The position numbers were made by a program, and so were the translations under genes. A stretch of 16,144 nt of DNA. It comes from Firmicutes bacterium AM31-12AC (GTDB taxonomy: Bacteria > Bacillota > Clostridia > Lachnospirales > Lachnospiraceae). This document shows, one piece after another, positions 7,856 to 14,544 of the stretch; the stretch's first letter is position 1, and every line of letters begins with the position of its first letter. The notes under the pieces are model-generated. The model was given only the letters and a program-made list of their open reading frames with translations, made no database searches and had not been told where the DNA came from. Location of the stretch: NCBI GenBank assembly GCA_003480425.1, contig QUJA01000050.1:1-16144 (forward strand), in the 5' to 3' direction.

Positions 7856-7906
7856 AAAACCACAGGGGATGGAGTTTAAGCCAAAAACTCCGTCCCCTGT
7901 GGTTTT
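7856..7906. terminator. 22-bp-arm repeat hairpin, likely bidirectional terminator
   Basis: Arms at 7856-7877 and 7885-7906 pair over 22 positions with a single G-T wobble (7870) around a 7-nt loop AAGCCAA. The left arm opens with AAAACCACAGGGG and the right arm closes with CCCCTGTGGTTTT. The plus-strand transcript therefore ends the stem in TTTT, and the minus-strand transcript likewise. This suits termination of both the GH43 gene and the converging ABM gene, whose stop codon (7907-7909) touches the stem. It carries the GGGGAYGGAGTTT core of the repeat family. Confidence 0.75.
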
Positions 7907-8185
7907 CTATGCTTCCTCAAGAAATGTATCCGTACCACTTACATAATAAGCACCCATTCCAGGAATATGCTTTTTAAAAGTATCTCCCTGTACATGTGCA
8001 AGGAAATCTTCCTGTGAATCCCAGTGAGAAACAAAAGTAACTTCATCCTGAGCTTCCGGGTTTACTAAAACTTTCATTCCGTGGCATCCTTTGTCGTGTG
8101 CAGCGGCATCTTCGGCAAATGCCTTTGCCAATGGTAAATAAGCGTCTCTGTCGGTTACGATGTTTGTTGTAATTACTGTTGTCAT
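7907..8185 (-). CDS. Small antibiotic-biosynthesis-monooxygenase (ABM) domain protein
   Basis: A 92-aa protein with the ferredoxin-like ABM fold pattern: an N-terminal strand (TTVITTNIVTD), a helix (AYLPLAKAFAEDAAAH), a strand (GMKVLVNPEAQDEVTFVSHW), then the typical W-x-S/D-x-E-x-F-x-x-H segment (HWDSQEDFLAHVQ) before the last strand. Members are usually dimeric; they include quinol oxygenases, haem-degrading IsdG-like proteins and many of unknown role. The haem-binding residues of IsdG cannot be confirmed, so no specific reaction is proposed. ATG 8185 is preceded by GGGAGG (8200-8195, minus strand). A strong promoter lies upstream and the repeat hairpin touches its stop codon, so it is a single-gene unit. 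Confidence 0.8.
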   Translation of the reverse strand: MTTVITTNIVTDRDAYLPLAKAFAEDAAAHDKGCHGMKVLVNPEAQDEVTFVSHWDSQEDFLAHVQGDTFKKHIPGMGAYYVSGTDTFLEEA

Positions 8186-8224
8186 GATTAAAATCCTCCC
8201 TTTTGTCTTCAAATTTATATATCA

Positions 8225-8254
8225 ATCATAGTAAAAAAGAAAAGTATGTGTCAA
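8225..8254 (-). promoter_or_regulatory. Sigma-A promoter of the ABM gene
   Basis: On the minus strand a perfect TTGACA -35 (8254-8249) is separated by 18 bp from TATGAT (8230-8225). Transcription should begin near 8218, about 33 bp before ATG 8185. The rest of the divergent gap (8255-8436) is A-rich. It contains TTGACA (8380-8385) and TATAAT (8393-8398) on the plus strand, but only 7 bp apart, so they do not form one promoter; the TATAAT may be the -10 of the downstream gene. Confidence 0.7.
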
Positions 8255-8436
8255 TTGAAATAAGATAAAAACAAAAAGAGGTCAAGAACGCATATCGTAA
8301 TTATGACATAGAAAGAAGTGAAAAAAGGAGAAAGGTAACAACACAGTAAAAAATGAAGTGGATTTGATGTATACAAAAATTGACAAAGGTTATATAATTT
8401 GAATCAGAAAATTGTAAAACTCAGGAGGAAAATATT

Positions 8437-8676
8437 ATGCGAGTAAAACAGATTACAAATGTAGACGGATTTTATAAGGCGTTGGCAAAATGCCAGGGAA
8501 GAGTGGAACTAATCACAGATGACAGAGACGTATTGAATCTGGCATCTACGCTGACACAGTTTATCGGACTTACTACTGTATTCAGTAACCCAAATATTGA
8601 GGCATATGAAATCGTTTGTTACAATCCGAATGATTTTCAGTATATCAAAGAATTTCTTGTTCCGGTAGAAAAATAA
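8437..8676 (+). CDS. 79-aa HPr-like domain protein (function unknown)
   Basis: A small soluble protein with no signal peptide. Its pattern resembles non-catalytic HPr-like proteins of Clostridia: an N-terminal strand (RVKQITNVD), a helix (GFYKALAKCQ), a strand (RVELITDD), a segment like the regulatory-Ser helix of HPr (DVLNLASTLTQFIGL), a strand (AYEIVCYN) and a C-terminal helix (DFQYIKEFLVPV). It lacks the phosphorylatable His with flanking Arg found in true HPr, so a PTS phosphocarrier role is unlikely. The family call is from pattern memory only. AGGAGG at 8423-8428 and ATG 8437 fix the start. It is followed by its own terminator, so it is probably monocistronic. Confidence 0.6.
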   Translation: MRVKQITNVDGFYKALAKCQGRVELITDDRDVLNLASTLTQFIGLTTVFSNPNIEAYEIVCYNPNDFQYIKEFLVPVEK

Positions 8677-8712
8677 CTCTATAGGAAAATAATAGAATAC
8701 ATATTTATATAG

Positions 8713-8766
8713 AAAAAGGACTTCTTGTTATTGGTGAATTTTACTAAAACAAAAGTCCTTTTTTTG
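8713..8766 (+). terminator. Rho-independent terminator of the HPr-like gene
   Basis: The stem AAAAAGGACTT (8713-8723) / AAGTCCTTTTT (8753-8763) is extended inward by TTGTT / AACAA and TTGGT / ACTAA pairs, and seven T residues run from 8759 to 8765. It starts about 37 bp after the stop codon. This separates the small gene from the opp operon. Confidence 0.85.
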
Positions 8767-8950
8767 TGCATGATTTCGTGAAAATTCACAATGTCATCAA
8801 AAGGAAGTCAAATTATGACCTGGAAAAGAGAAAACTGACTTCATAAGGTCATTTTCGGATTAAAATAAGTAAAAAATAGAATGGCAGGAGCTCATGCAGA
8901 CTGGTAAACTTAGGTCAAATCTTGAGACAGACATACAAGGAGGAAAAAAT
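8767..8950 (+). promoter_or_regulatory. Upstream region of the opp operon with repeated A(A/G)GTCA half-sites
   Basis: Five copies of A(A/G)GTCA occur here. They are AAGTCA 8805-8810, TGACCT 8816-8821 (inverted), TGACTT 8836-8841 (inverted), AGGTCA 8846-8851 and AGGTCA 8912-8917. The first two make an inverted repeat with a 5-bp AATTA spacer. GTCAAATTATGA (8807-8818) also recurs as GTCAAATCTTGA (8914-8925). A TAGAAT at 8877-8882 is the best -10 candidate but lacks a good -35. The cluster could be an operator, or its RNA could form alternative stems. AAGGAGG at 8937-8943 serves the first gene. Confidence 0.4.
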
Positions 8951-10591
8951 ATGAAAGCAAAAAAGATTATGGCGATGGCAATGGCCAGTGCAATGATTCT
9001 GTCACTGACAGCATGTGGAGGAAGTTCATCTGACAGTTCGTCAAAAGGAGATTCGTCTAGTTCGGATTCAAAGACCACAGTAAGTGTTGTTGAACCAAAT
9101 AAGGATGCGGCAAATACGGAAAAGACAGATGAAACATTGACAATAGGTCTATCGTCTGAACCATCATCTCTGTACGGAGCAGCTGTAGGCAAGACAGAAA
9201 ATGAGGAACAGATTATTGGTAATGCAATGTTGGATTCACTTGTAAAAATCAACTACTCAACAAATGAGGTTGAGCCAAGTCTTGCGACAGATTGGGAATG
9301 GACAGATGATACACATCTGAAATTCACACTCCGCGATGATGTAACAATGAGTGATGGAACTCCACTTGTTGCTGATGACGTAGTTTATACATGTAACAAT
9401 ATTTGGGTAGCTCAGAATACAACAAATGATACAGGTAAATATATTGTTGGAGCAACTGCTGATGATGAACATACAGTAACAATCGAGTTCAATACAACAG
9501 CACCTGATTTTGTGAAGATGCTGAGTTGGGTAAGCTTTGGAATCGTTTCTGAAGATGAGGTCAACGCAGCAGGTGGTCTTGAAAAAGTTTCGACAAATCC
9601 AGTAATCGGATGTGGTCCATACAAATTCAAAGAGAGGAAGAATGGACAGTCAGTTACACTGGAAAGAAATGATAACTATTGGGATAAAGATTATGCGGGA
9701 TATTACAAAGAAATCGTATTTACATTTACAAGTGATGCAGCTGCAAGGGAGATGGCTGTAGAATCCGGAGATGCTGATATTGCATACGATATGCCAGTAA
9801 GTCAGGCTGCTACATATACAGAAAATGATTCTGTAAATACAACGATTTATGACTTTGGTCAGACAACACATCTGTGGTACAACATGGGCGACAATGCAGG
9901 TGCAACAAAAGACGAAAAAGTTCGTGAAGCAATTGATAAAGCACTAGACTTTGATGCAATCGCACAGGTAGGAACAGCAGGATTCGGTGAAGCATCACTT
10001 TCATACTGGAATCCAAGCTGTGACTACTACACAGAGAACTATACAAAAGAGGAAAGAGCTGTTGATGTAGACGGAGCAAAAGAACTTCTTGACGAAGCCG
10101 GATATGGTGACGGAGTTGAGATTACAGTATTAGGACTTCAGGACAATACACCGGTATTAACTGTAATGCAGGCAAATCTTGCAGAAGCAGGTATTACATT
10201 GAAAATTGATACACCGGATACAGCACAGTTTGTAGAAGATGCATTTGGTGGAAATTATGATTTAATCTGTGTTGGAGATATGCCAGCAATCAGAACACCT
10301 GCAACTGTAATGACATTCCTTTCGAAATTAAATGTCGAGGGTCCTGGTATGGTTATCGGTGGACCAAAATGGACATCAGATGAATTTGATTCAACAATCT
10401 CTGAACTGATCAGCGAATCTGATATAGATAAGGCTACAGAGTTGGCAACAAAACTGGATGAGATGGTAAAAGATGAGACAATCTGTTCAAATCTGTATTC
10501 GGAAATGAAAGCAAGTGTATATGCAAAAGATTTGAAAGGATATAACACAATCGAAAGAGGTTATGTTGACGTAACTGGATTTTACGAATAA
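8951..10591 (+). CDS. Opp/Dpp-type ABC transporter substrate-binding lipoprotein (family 5)
   Basis: A 546-aa extracellular lipoprotein. It has a basic N-terminus (MKAKK), a hydrophobic stretch and a lipobox LTAC with lipidated C22, followed by a Ser/Asp-rich linker to about residue 55. The mature domain starts with TLTIGLSSEPSSLYG and has typical family 5 binding-protein features, including LATDWEWTDDTHLKFTLRDDVTMSDGTPLVADDVVYT and, further on, REAIDKALDFDAIA. It delivers a ligand to the permease encoded downstream. Peptides are the usual ligand, but close relatives bind oligosaccharides, nickel complexes or other solutes; the sequence does not decide. ATG 8951 with AAGGAGG is chosen because an earlier in-frame ATG at 8894 would place about 19 polar residues before the signal peptide. 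First gene of the operon; a hairpin follows its stop codon. Confidence 0.92.
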   Translation: MKAKKIMAMAMASAMILSLTACGGSSSDSSSKGDSSSSDSKTTVSVVEPNKDAANTEKTDETLTIGLSSEPSSLYGAAVGKTENEEQIIGNAMLDSLVKINYSTNEVEPSLATDWEWTDDTHLKFTLRDDVTMSDGTPLVADDVVYTCNNIWVAQNTTNDTGKYIVGATADDEHTVTIEFNTTAPDFVKMLSWVSFGIVSEDEVNAAGGLEKVSTNPVIGCGPYKFKERKNGQSVTLERNDNYWDKDYAGYYKEIVFTFTSDAAAREMAVESGDADIAYDMPVSQAATYTENDSVNTTIYDFGQTTHLWYNMGDNAGATKDEKVREAIDKALDFDAIAQVGTAGFGEASLSYWNPSCDYYTENYTKEERAVDVDGAKELLDEAGYGDGVEITVLGLQDNTPVLTVMQANLAEAGITLKIDTPDTAQFVEDAFGGNYDLICVGDMPAIRTPATVMTFLSKLNVEGPGMVIGGPKWTSDEFDSTISELISESDIDKATELATKLDEMVKDETICSNLYSEMKASVYAKDLKGYNTIERGYVDVTGFYE

Positions 10592-10615
10592 GCGAGAAAT
10601 AACCAGATTCTTGAG

Positions 10616-10643
10616 TTGCCCGGAGATGAAAGTCTCCGGGCAA
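10616..10643 (+). promoter_or_regulatory. Intercistronic hairpin between SBP and permease genes
   Basis: Perfect 11-bp GC-rich arms TTGCCCGGAGA (10616-10626) and TCTCCGGGCAA (10633-10643) enclose a 6-nt loop TGAAAG. No T-tract follows, so it is not a full terminator. Such stems after binding-protein genes commonly protect the upstream mRNA or attenuate read-through, giving more binding protein than permease. That role is inferred from position. Confidence 0.7.
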
Positions 10644-10675
10644 TATTTGAAAAATTGAAAATAGGAGAATGATCT

Positions 10676-11650
10676 ATGCTGAAATATATAATAAAAAGAA
10701 TCCTGTATCTGATTCCGATTTTATTTGGTGTATCGATTATCATTTTTGCACTGAAGACATTTACTCCTGGAGATCCTGCAAGACAGATCTTAGGAAACAG
10801 TGCATCAGAAGCACAGGTTCAGGAAAAAAGAGAGGAACTTGGGTTAAATGATCCGGTTCCGGTACAGTATTTTAATTATGTTAAAGGGATAGTAACAAAA
10901 GGTGATTTCGGTGATTCTTATAGAACTGGAAAACCCGTATTATCTGAGATTGCTCCAAGACTTTTGACATCTGCCAAGATTACATTGGGAGCAGTTCTGA
11001 TTGGAGCGGTGCTTGGTGTATTACTTGGTATTATATCTGCACTAAAGAAATACACGTGGATTGATTCGGGAGTACTGGTTATATCCATGTTCTTCCAGTC
11101 GGTTCCAGAGTTCGTTGTAGCTTTGGTGCTGATTATGATCTTCGCTGTAAACTTACATATTTTACCTGCAAATGGTATTGATACATGGAAAGGTTATATC
11201 ATGCCGATGCTCTGTATCGGATTGTCTTCCGTTGCAAGTTATACACGTATTACACGTTCTTCTATGCTGGAAGTATTGGGAGAAGATTATATCAGAACAG
11301 CACGCGCAAAAGGACAGTCAGAGAAAAACATTACTTATCATCATGCACTTCGTAATGCCATGATTCCGGTTGCACAGTCAGTTGGAACCAGCCTTGGTAA
11401 TACAATCGGTGGAGGAATGGTACTTGAAACAGTATTTGGTGTTCCCGGAGTTGGAAAATATATTGTAGATTCCATTACACAGCGTAACTATCCGTCAGTG
11501 CTTGGTGGTGCATTGATTATCGCAATTGTACTGACTTTGATCAATCTGTTGGTTGATATCAGTTTCGTATTGATTGATCCACGTTTGAAGACAACAATCA
11601 TTGCCGGTGGAAAAGCAAAGAAACGTAAAAAAGTGAAAGCAACAGCGTAG
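10676..11650 (+). CDS. ABC transporter permease, OppB/DppB type
   Basis: A 324-aa inner-membrane permease of the usual OppB length. It has an N-terminal helix (about 7-27), the conserved stretch FTPGDPARQILG near 29-40 and a long extracytoplasmic segment to about 95. Five more hydrophobic helices follow. The EAA-type loop for ATPase docking lies at about 198-231 (EVLGEDYIRTARAKGQSEKNI, then HALRNAMIP). It forms the channel with the OppC-type protein that follows. AGGAGA at 10663-10668 precedes ATG 10676. Its stop codon overlaps the ribosome site of the next gene, which points to tight co-translation. Confidence 0.93.
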   Translation: MLKYIIKRILYLIPILFGVSIIIFALKTFTPGDPARQILGNSASEAQVQEKREELGLNDPVPVQYFNYVKGIVTKGDFGDSYRTGKPVLSEIAPRLLTSAKITLGAVLIGAVLGVLLGIISALKKYTWIDSGVLVISMFFQSVPEFVVALVLIMIFAVNLHILPANGIDTWKGYIMPMLCIGLSSVASYTRITRSSMLEVLGEDYIRTARAKGQSEKNITYHHALRNAMIPVAQSVGTSLGNTIGGGMVLETVFGVPGVGKYIVDSITQRNYPSVLGGALIIAIVLTLINLLVDISFVLIDPRLKTTIIAGGKAKKRKKVKATA

Positions 11651-11662
11651 GAGGAAAAAGAT

Positions 11663-12571
11663 ATGTCAAAAATGAGAACTCCTGCAATGGAGAAAATAGA
11701 AAAGAAAAATGCTAAAAGAAAGAAACCGGTGAAATCCACACCGATGCACGAATCATGGAAACGATTCAAACGTAACCCAACGGCGTTGATTGGACTGGCT
11801 GTAGTCTGTATTCTGATTCTTGTCGCAATCTTTGCACCGCTGATTGCTCCGTATGATTATAAGGCACAGGACTATGGGGCAATGATGCAGGCACCAAGCA
11901 GCGCGCATTTCTTTGGAACAGACCAGTTTGGACGAGATATTTTCAGCCGAGTTATTTATGGAACAAGATATTCTCTGATTATTGCTTTGTTCTGTACAAT
12001 CGCAGCGTTGTTCAGTGGAGGTCTTCTTGGAATTATTGCCGGATATTTTGGTGGAACAGTAGACACGATTATCATGCGTGTCATGGATATCTTTCAGTCT
12101 ATTCCAATGATCATGATGGCAATGTGTATCGTAGCAGTACTTGGAAATGGTATTCCACAGCTGGTAGCAGCAATTATGTTCGCATCTATGCCGACCATGG
12201 CAAGAAATAACCGAGCAGCAATCCTTCGAGTTCGAGGCAGTGATTATATTGAATCTTCAGAAGCAATTGGTGTAAGCCAGATTCAGATGATTTTGAAACA
12301 TATGATTCCGAATGCAGCAGGAATTATGATTATTTATTTTGTTGGATTTTTAGCTGTATCTATTATGATGATGTCATCTATGAGTTACATTGGTGTAGGT
12401 CTTACAGCACCAACTCCGGAATGGGGCTTGATTTTGAATGATGGTAAAGCATATCTGACATCAGCACCATATATGATGATGTTCCCTGCATTGATGATCA
12501 TGATCACATGTTTCGCATTCAACTTGATGGGTGATGGACTGCGTGATGCATTCGATCCGAAAATGAAATAA
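11663..12571 (+). CDS. ABC transporter permease, OppC/DppC type
   Basis: A 302-aa partner permease. A basic cytoplasmic N-terminus (KKNAKRKKPVK) is followed by the OppC-N motif ESWKRFKRNPTALIG and the first helix (about 37-56). The hallmark FFGTDQFGRDIFSRVIYGTRYSL follows near 90-112, then five helices. The EAA loop (LRVRGSDYIESSEAIG, then HMIPNA) lies around 190-215, and the family C-terminus NLMGDGLRDAFDPK is present. AGGAGG at 11649-11654, overlapping the upstream stop, fixes ATG 11663. It pairs with the OppB-type permease to form the membrane pore. Confidence 0.93.
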   Translation: MSKMRTPAMEKIEKKNAKRKKPVKSTPMHESWKRFKRNPTALIGLAVVCILILVAIFAPLIAPYDYKAQDYGAMMQAPSSAHFFGTDQFGRDIFSRVIYGTRYSLIIALFCTIAALFSGGLLGIIAGYFGGTVDTIIMRVMDIFQSIPMIMMAMCIVAVLGNGIPQLVAAIMFASMPTMARNNRAAILRVRGSDYIESSEAIGVSQIQMILKHMIPNAAGIMIIYFVGFLAVSIMMMSSMSYIGVGLTAPTPEWGLILNDGKAYLTSAPYMMMFPALMIMITCFAFNLMGDGLRDAFDPKMK

Positions 12572-12586
12572 GGAGCGGGATAAAGT

Positions 12587-13576
12587 ATGAGCGAAAATAT
12601 GTTAAATATAGAAAATCTTGTAATTCATTACGAGACAGACGAAGAAGTAGTGGAAGCTGTGAATAACATCAGTTTCCAACTGAAAAAAGGTGAAGTTCTT
12701 GGGCTGGTAGGTGAGACTGGTGCAGGAAAAACAACCACAGCATTAGGAATTATGGGTTTGCTTCCATCTAAGGTAGGACATGTGATTCAAGGTAAGATTG
12801 AATTAGATGGAGAAAACTTATTTGATAAATCTGAACGAGAAATGCGCAAGATCCGTGGTAAAAAAATCTCCATGATTTTCCAGGATCCAATGACAGCGCT
12901 GAACCCGGTAAAAACAGTCGGAGATCAGATTTCTGAAGTAGTTCTTTTGCATAATCATTGTTCAAAAGCAGAAGCATTAAAACGTGCACAGGATATGTTA
13001 GCAATGGTAGGAATCGTACCAGAGAGATATAAAGATTATCCACACCAGTTTTCCGGTGGTATGAAACAGCGTATTGTCATTGCAATCGCACTGGCATGTG
13101 AGCCAGAACTTCTGATTGCAGATGAGCCGACAACAGCTTTGGATGTAACAATTCAGGCACAGATTCTGGATATGATGAGATCACTGCAGAAGAAACATGG
13201 AACTTCTATGATTCTAATCACACATGACCTTGGTGTTGTTGCAGAAATGTGCGACCACTGTGCGGTTATGTACGCAGGTGAACTAGTAGAATATGGAACA
13301 GTAGAAGAAATCTTTGATCATCCGAAGCATCCATATACAAAAGCACTGTATCAGTCAATTCCATCTCTGGATAAAGATGTAGACAGACTGCATGTGGTTC
13401 CGGGTATGGTAACGGATCCATCCAATCTTCCTGAGTATTGTAGCTTCGCGGATCGATGCGAATCAAAATGTGGAATGTGTGAAAAAGCAGACCCTGAGAT
13501 GATCTGGCTAAATGAAAATCATTGTGTAAAATGTTTACAGTACACAAAAGAATGGGAGGGAAAAATAAATGAGTAA
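12587..13576 (+). CDS. ABC transporter ATP-binding protein, OppD/DppD type
   Basis: A 329-aa ATPase with all canonical motifs intact: Walker A GETGAGKTT (42-50), Q-loop Q99, signature FSGGM (155-159), Walker B LLIADE (175-180), D-loop, and switch H213. The C-terminal oligopeptide-transporter extension (about 235-329) is Cys-rich, with C285, C291, C295, C298, C313 and C316. Cysteines in this extension are known to bind a 4Fe-4S cluster in some OppD/DppD proteins, so a cluster is plausible here. AGGAG at 12571-12575 overlaps the upstream stop. Its end overlaps the next gene by 8 bp. It powers the transporter together with the OppF-type subunit. Confidence 0.93.
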   Translation: MSENMLNIENLVIHYETDEEVVEAVNNISFQLKKGEVLGLVGETGAGKTTTALGIMGLLPSKVGHVIQGKIELDGENLFDKSEREMRKIRGKKISMIFQDPMTALNPVKTVGDQISEVVLLHNHCSKAEALKRAQDMLAMVGIVPERYKDYPHQFSGGMKQRIVIAIALACEPELLIADEPTTALDVTIQAQILDMMRSLQKKHGTSMILITHDLGVVAEMCDHCAVMYAGELVEYGTVEEIFDHPKHPYTKALYQSIPSLDKDVDRLHVVPGMVTDPSNLPEYCSFADRCESKCGMCEKADPEMIWLNENHCVKCLQYTKEWEGKINE

Positions 13577-14531
13577 TTTACTTGAAATTAAAAATCTGAA
13601 AAAATATTTTTCTACTCCAAGAGGGGAACTGCATGCAGTTGATAATGTCAATCTGAATATCGAAAAAGGAAAAACGATTGGTGTTGTAGGAGAGTCCGGA
13701 TGTGGAAAATCTACACTTGGAAAAACTCTGATGAGATTACATACACCAACTTCCGGTGAGGTATTATATAATGGCGTGGATATTGCAAGTATGCCGATGA
13801 AAGAGTTTAAACAGAAATATCGAACCAACATCCAGATGATTTTCCAGGATCCATATGCATCTTTGGATCCACGTATGAATGTGTTGCAGTTGATTGAAGA
13901 ACCAATCAAAGTAAACCATAAAGATATGTCTAAATCTGATGTGACAGCAAGAGCAAAAGAAATGATGGAACTGGTCGGACTGGCAAAACGTTTGGAAGGT
14001 TCTTATCCGCATGAGTTGGATGGCGGAAGACGTCAGCGTATAGGAATTGCAAGAGCATTGTCATTGAATCCAGATTTTATTGTATGTGATGAGCCGGTAT
14101 CAGCATTGGATGTGTCTATTCAGGCACAGATTCTGAATTTGCTTCAGGATCTTCAGGCTGAAAGAGGACTGACTTATATGTTTATTACACATGACATGTC
14201 TGTTGTAAAACATATTTCAGATGATATTGCAGTAATGTATTTGGGACAGTTGATCGAGAAGTGTCCGGCAAATGAAATCTTCAAAAATACAATTCATCCG
14301 TATTCACAGGCACTGCTTTCAGCAATTCCGATTCCGAACGTGCATGTGAAAAAAGAGAGAATGATCCTGAAAGGTGAGCTGACATCACCGATCGATCCAA
14401 AGCCATGCTGTCGTTTTGCGGCACGTTGTCCATATGCGACAGAGGAATGTATGGCAAAAGAACCTGAATTACGCGAAGTAAAACCAAATCATTTCGTTGC
14501 ATGTCATTATGCAGAAAAATTTATGAAATAG
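13569..14531 (+). CDS. ABC transporter ATP-binding protein, OppF/DppF type, with variant signature motif
   Basis: A 320-aa ATPase partner of the OppD-type subunit. Walker A GESGCGKST (41-49), Q-loop Q93, Walker B FIVCDE (170-175) and switch H208 are intact. The ABC signature, normally LSGGQ or FSGGQ, reads LDGGR (150-154), so the Ser that contacts ATP gamma-phosphate is Asp151. This would weaken one of the two composite ATP sites, the one built from OppD Walker A and OppF signature, giving an asymmetric ATPase. The C-terminal region (about 225-320) has C280, C281, C287, C294 and C312, also typical for this family. ATG 13569 overlaps the oppD stop by 8 bp and is preceded by GGGAGG (13554-13559), indicating translational coupling. 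Confidence 0.92.
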   Translation: MSNLLEIKNLKKYFSTPRGELHAVDNVNLNIEKGKTIGVVGESGCGKSTLGKTLMRLHTPTSGEVLYNGVDIASMPMKEFKQKYRTNIQMIFQDPYASLDPRMNVLQLIEEPIKVNHKDMSKSDVTARAKEMMELVGLAKRLEGSYPHELDGGRRQRIGIARALSLNPDFIVCDEPVSALDVSIQAQILNLLQDLQAERGLTYMFITHDMSVVKHISDDIAVMYLGQLIEKCPANEIFKNTIHPYSQALLSAIPIPNVHVKKERMILKGELTSPIDPKPCCRFAARCPYATEECMAKEPELREVKPNHFVACHYAEKFMK

Positions 14532-14544
14532 AGAGAAATAGATT

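Noticed and set aside
8380..8398. TTGACA plus TATAAT as promoter of the HPr-like gene
   Set aside because: The hexamers are only 7 bp apart, so they cannot be one sigma-A promoter. TATAAT alone may still be a -10.
8882..8898. Sigma-54-like promoter (TGGCAG ... ATGCA) upstream of the SBP gene
   Set aside because: GG and GC are 11 bp apart instead of the required 10, and no sigma-54 activator is encoded in the window.
8894..8950. Upstream start for the substrate-binding lipoprotein
   Set aside because: It would put about 19 polar residues before the signal peptide. ATG 8951 has a strong AAGGAGG and a standard lipoprotein leader.
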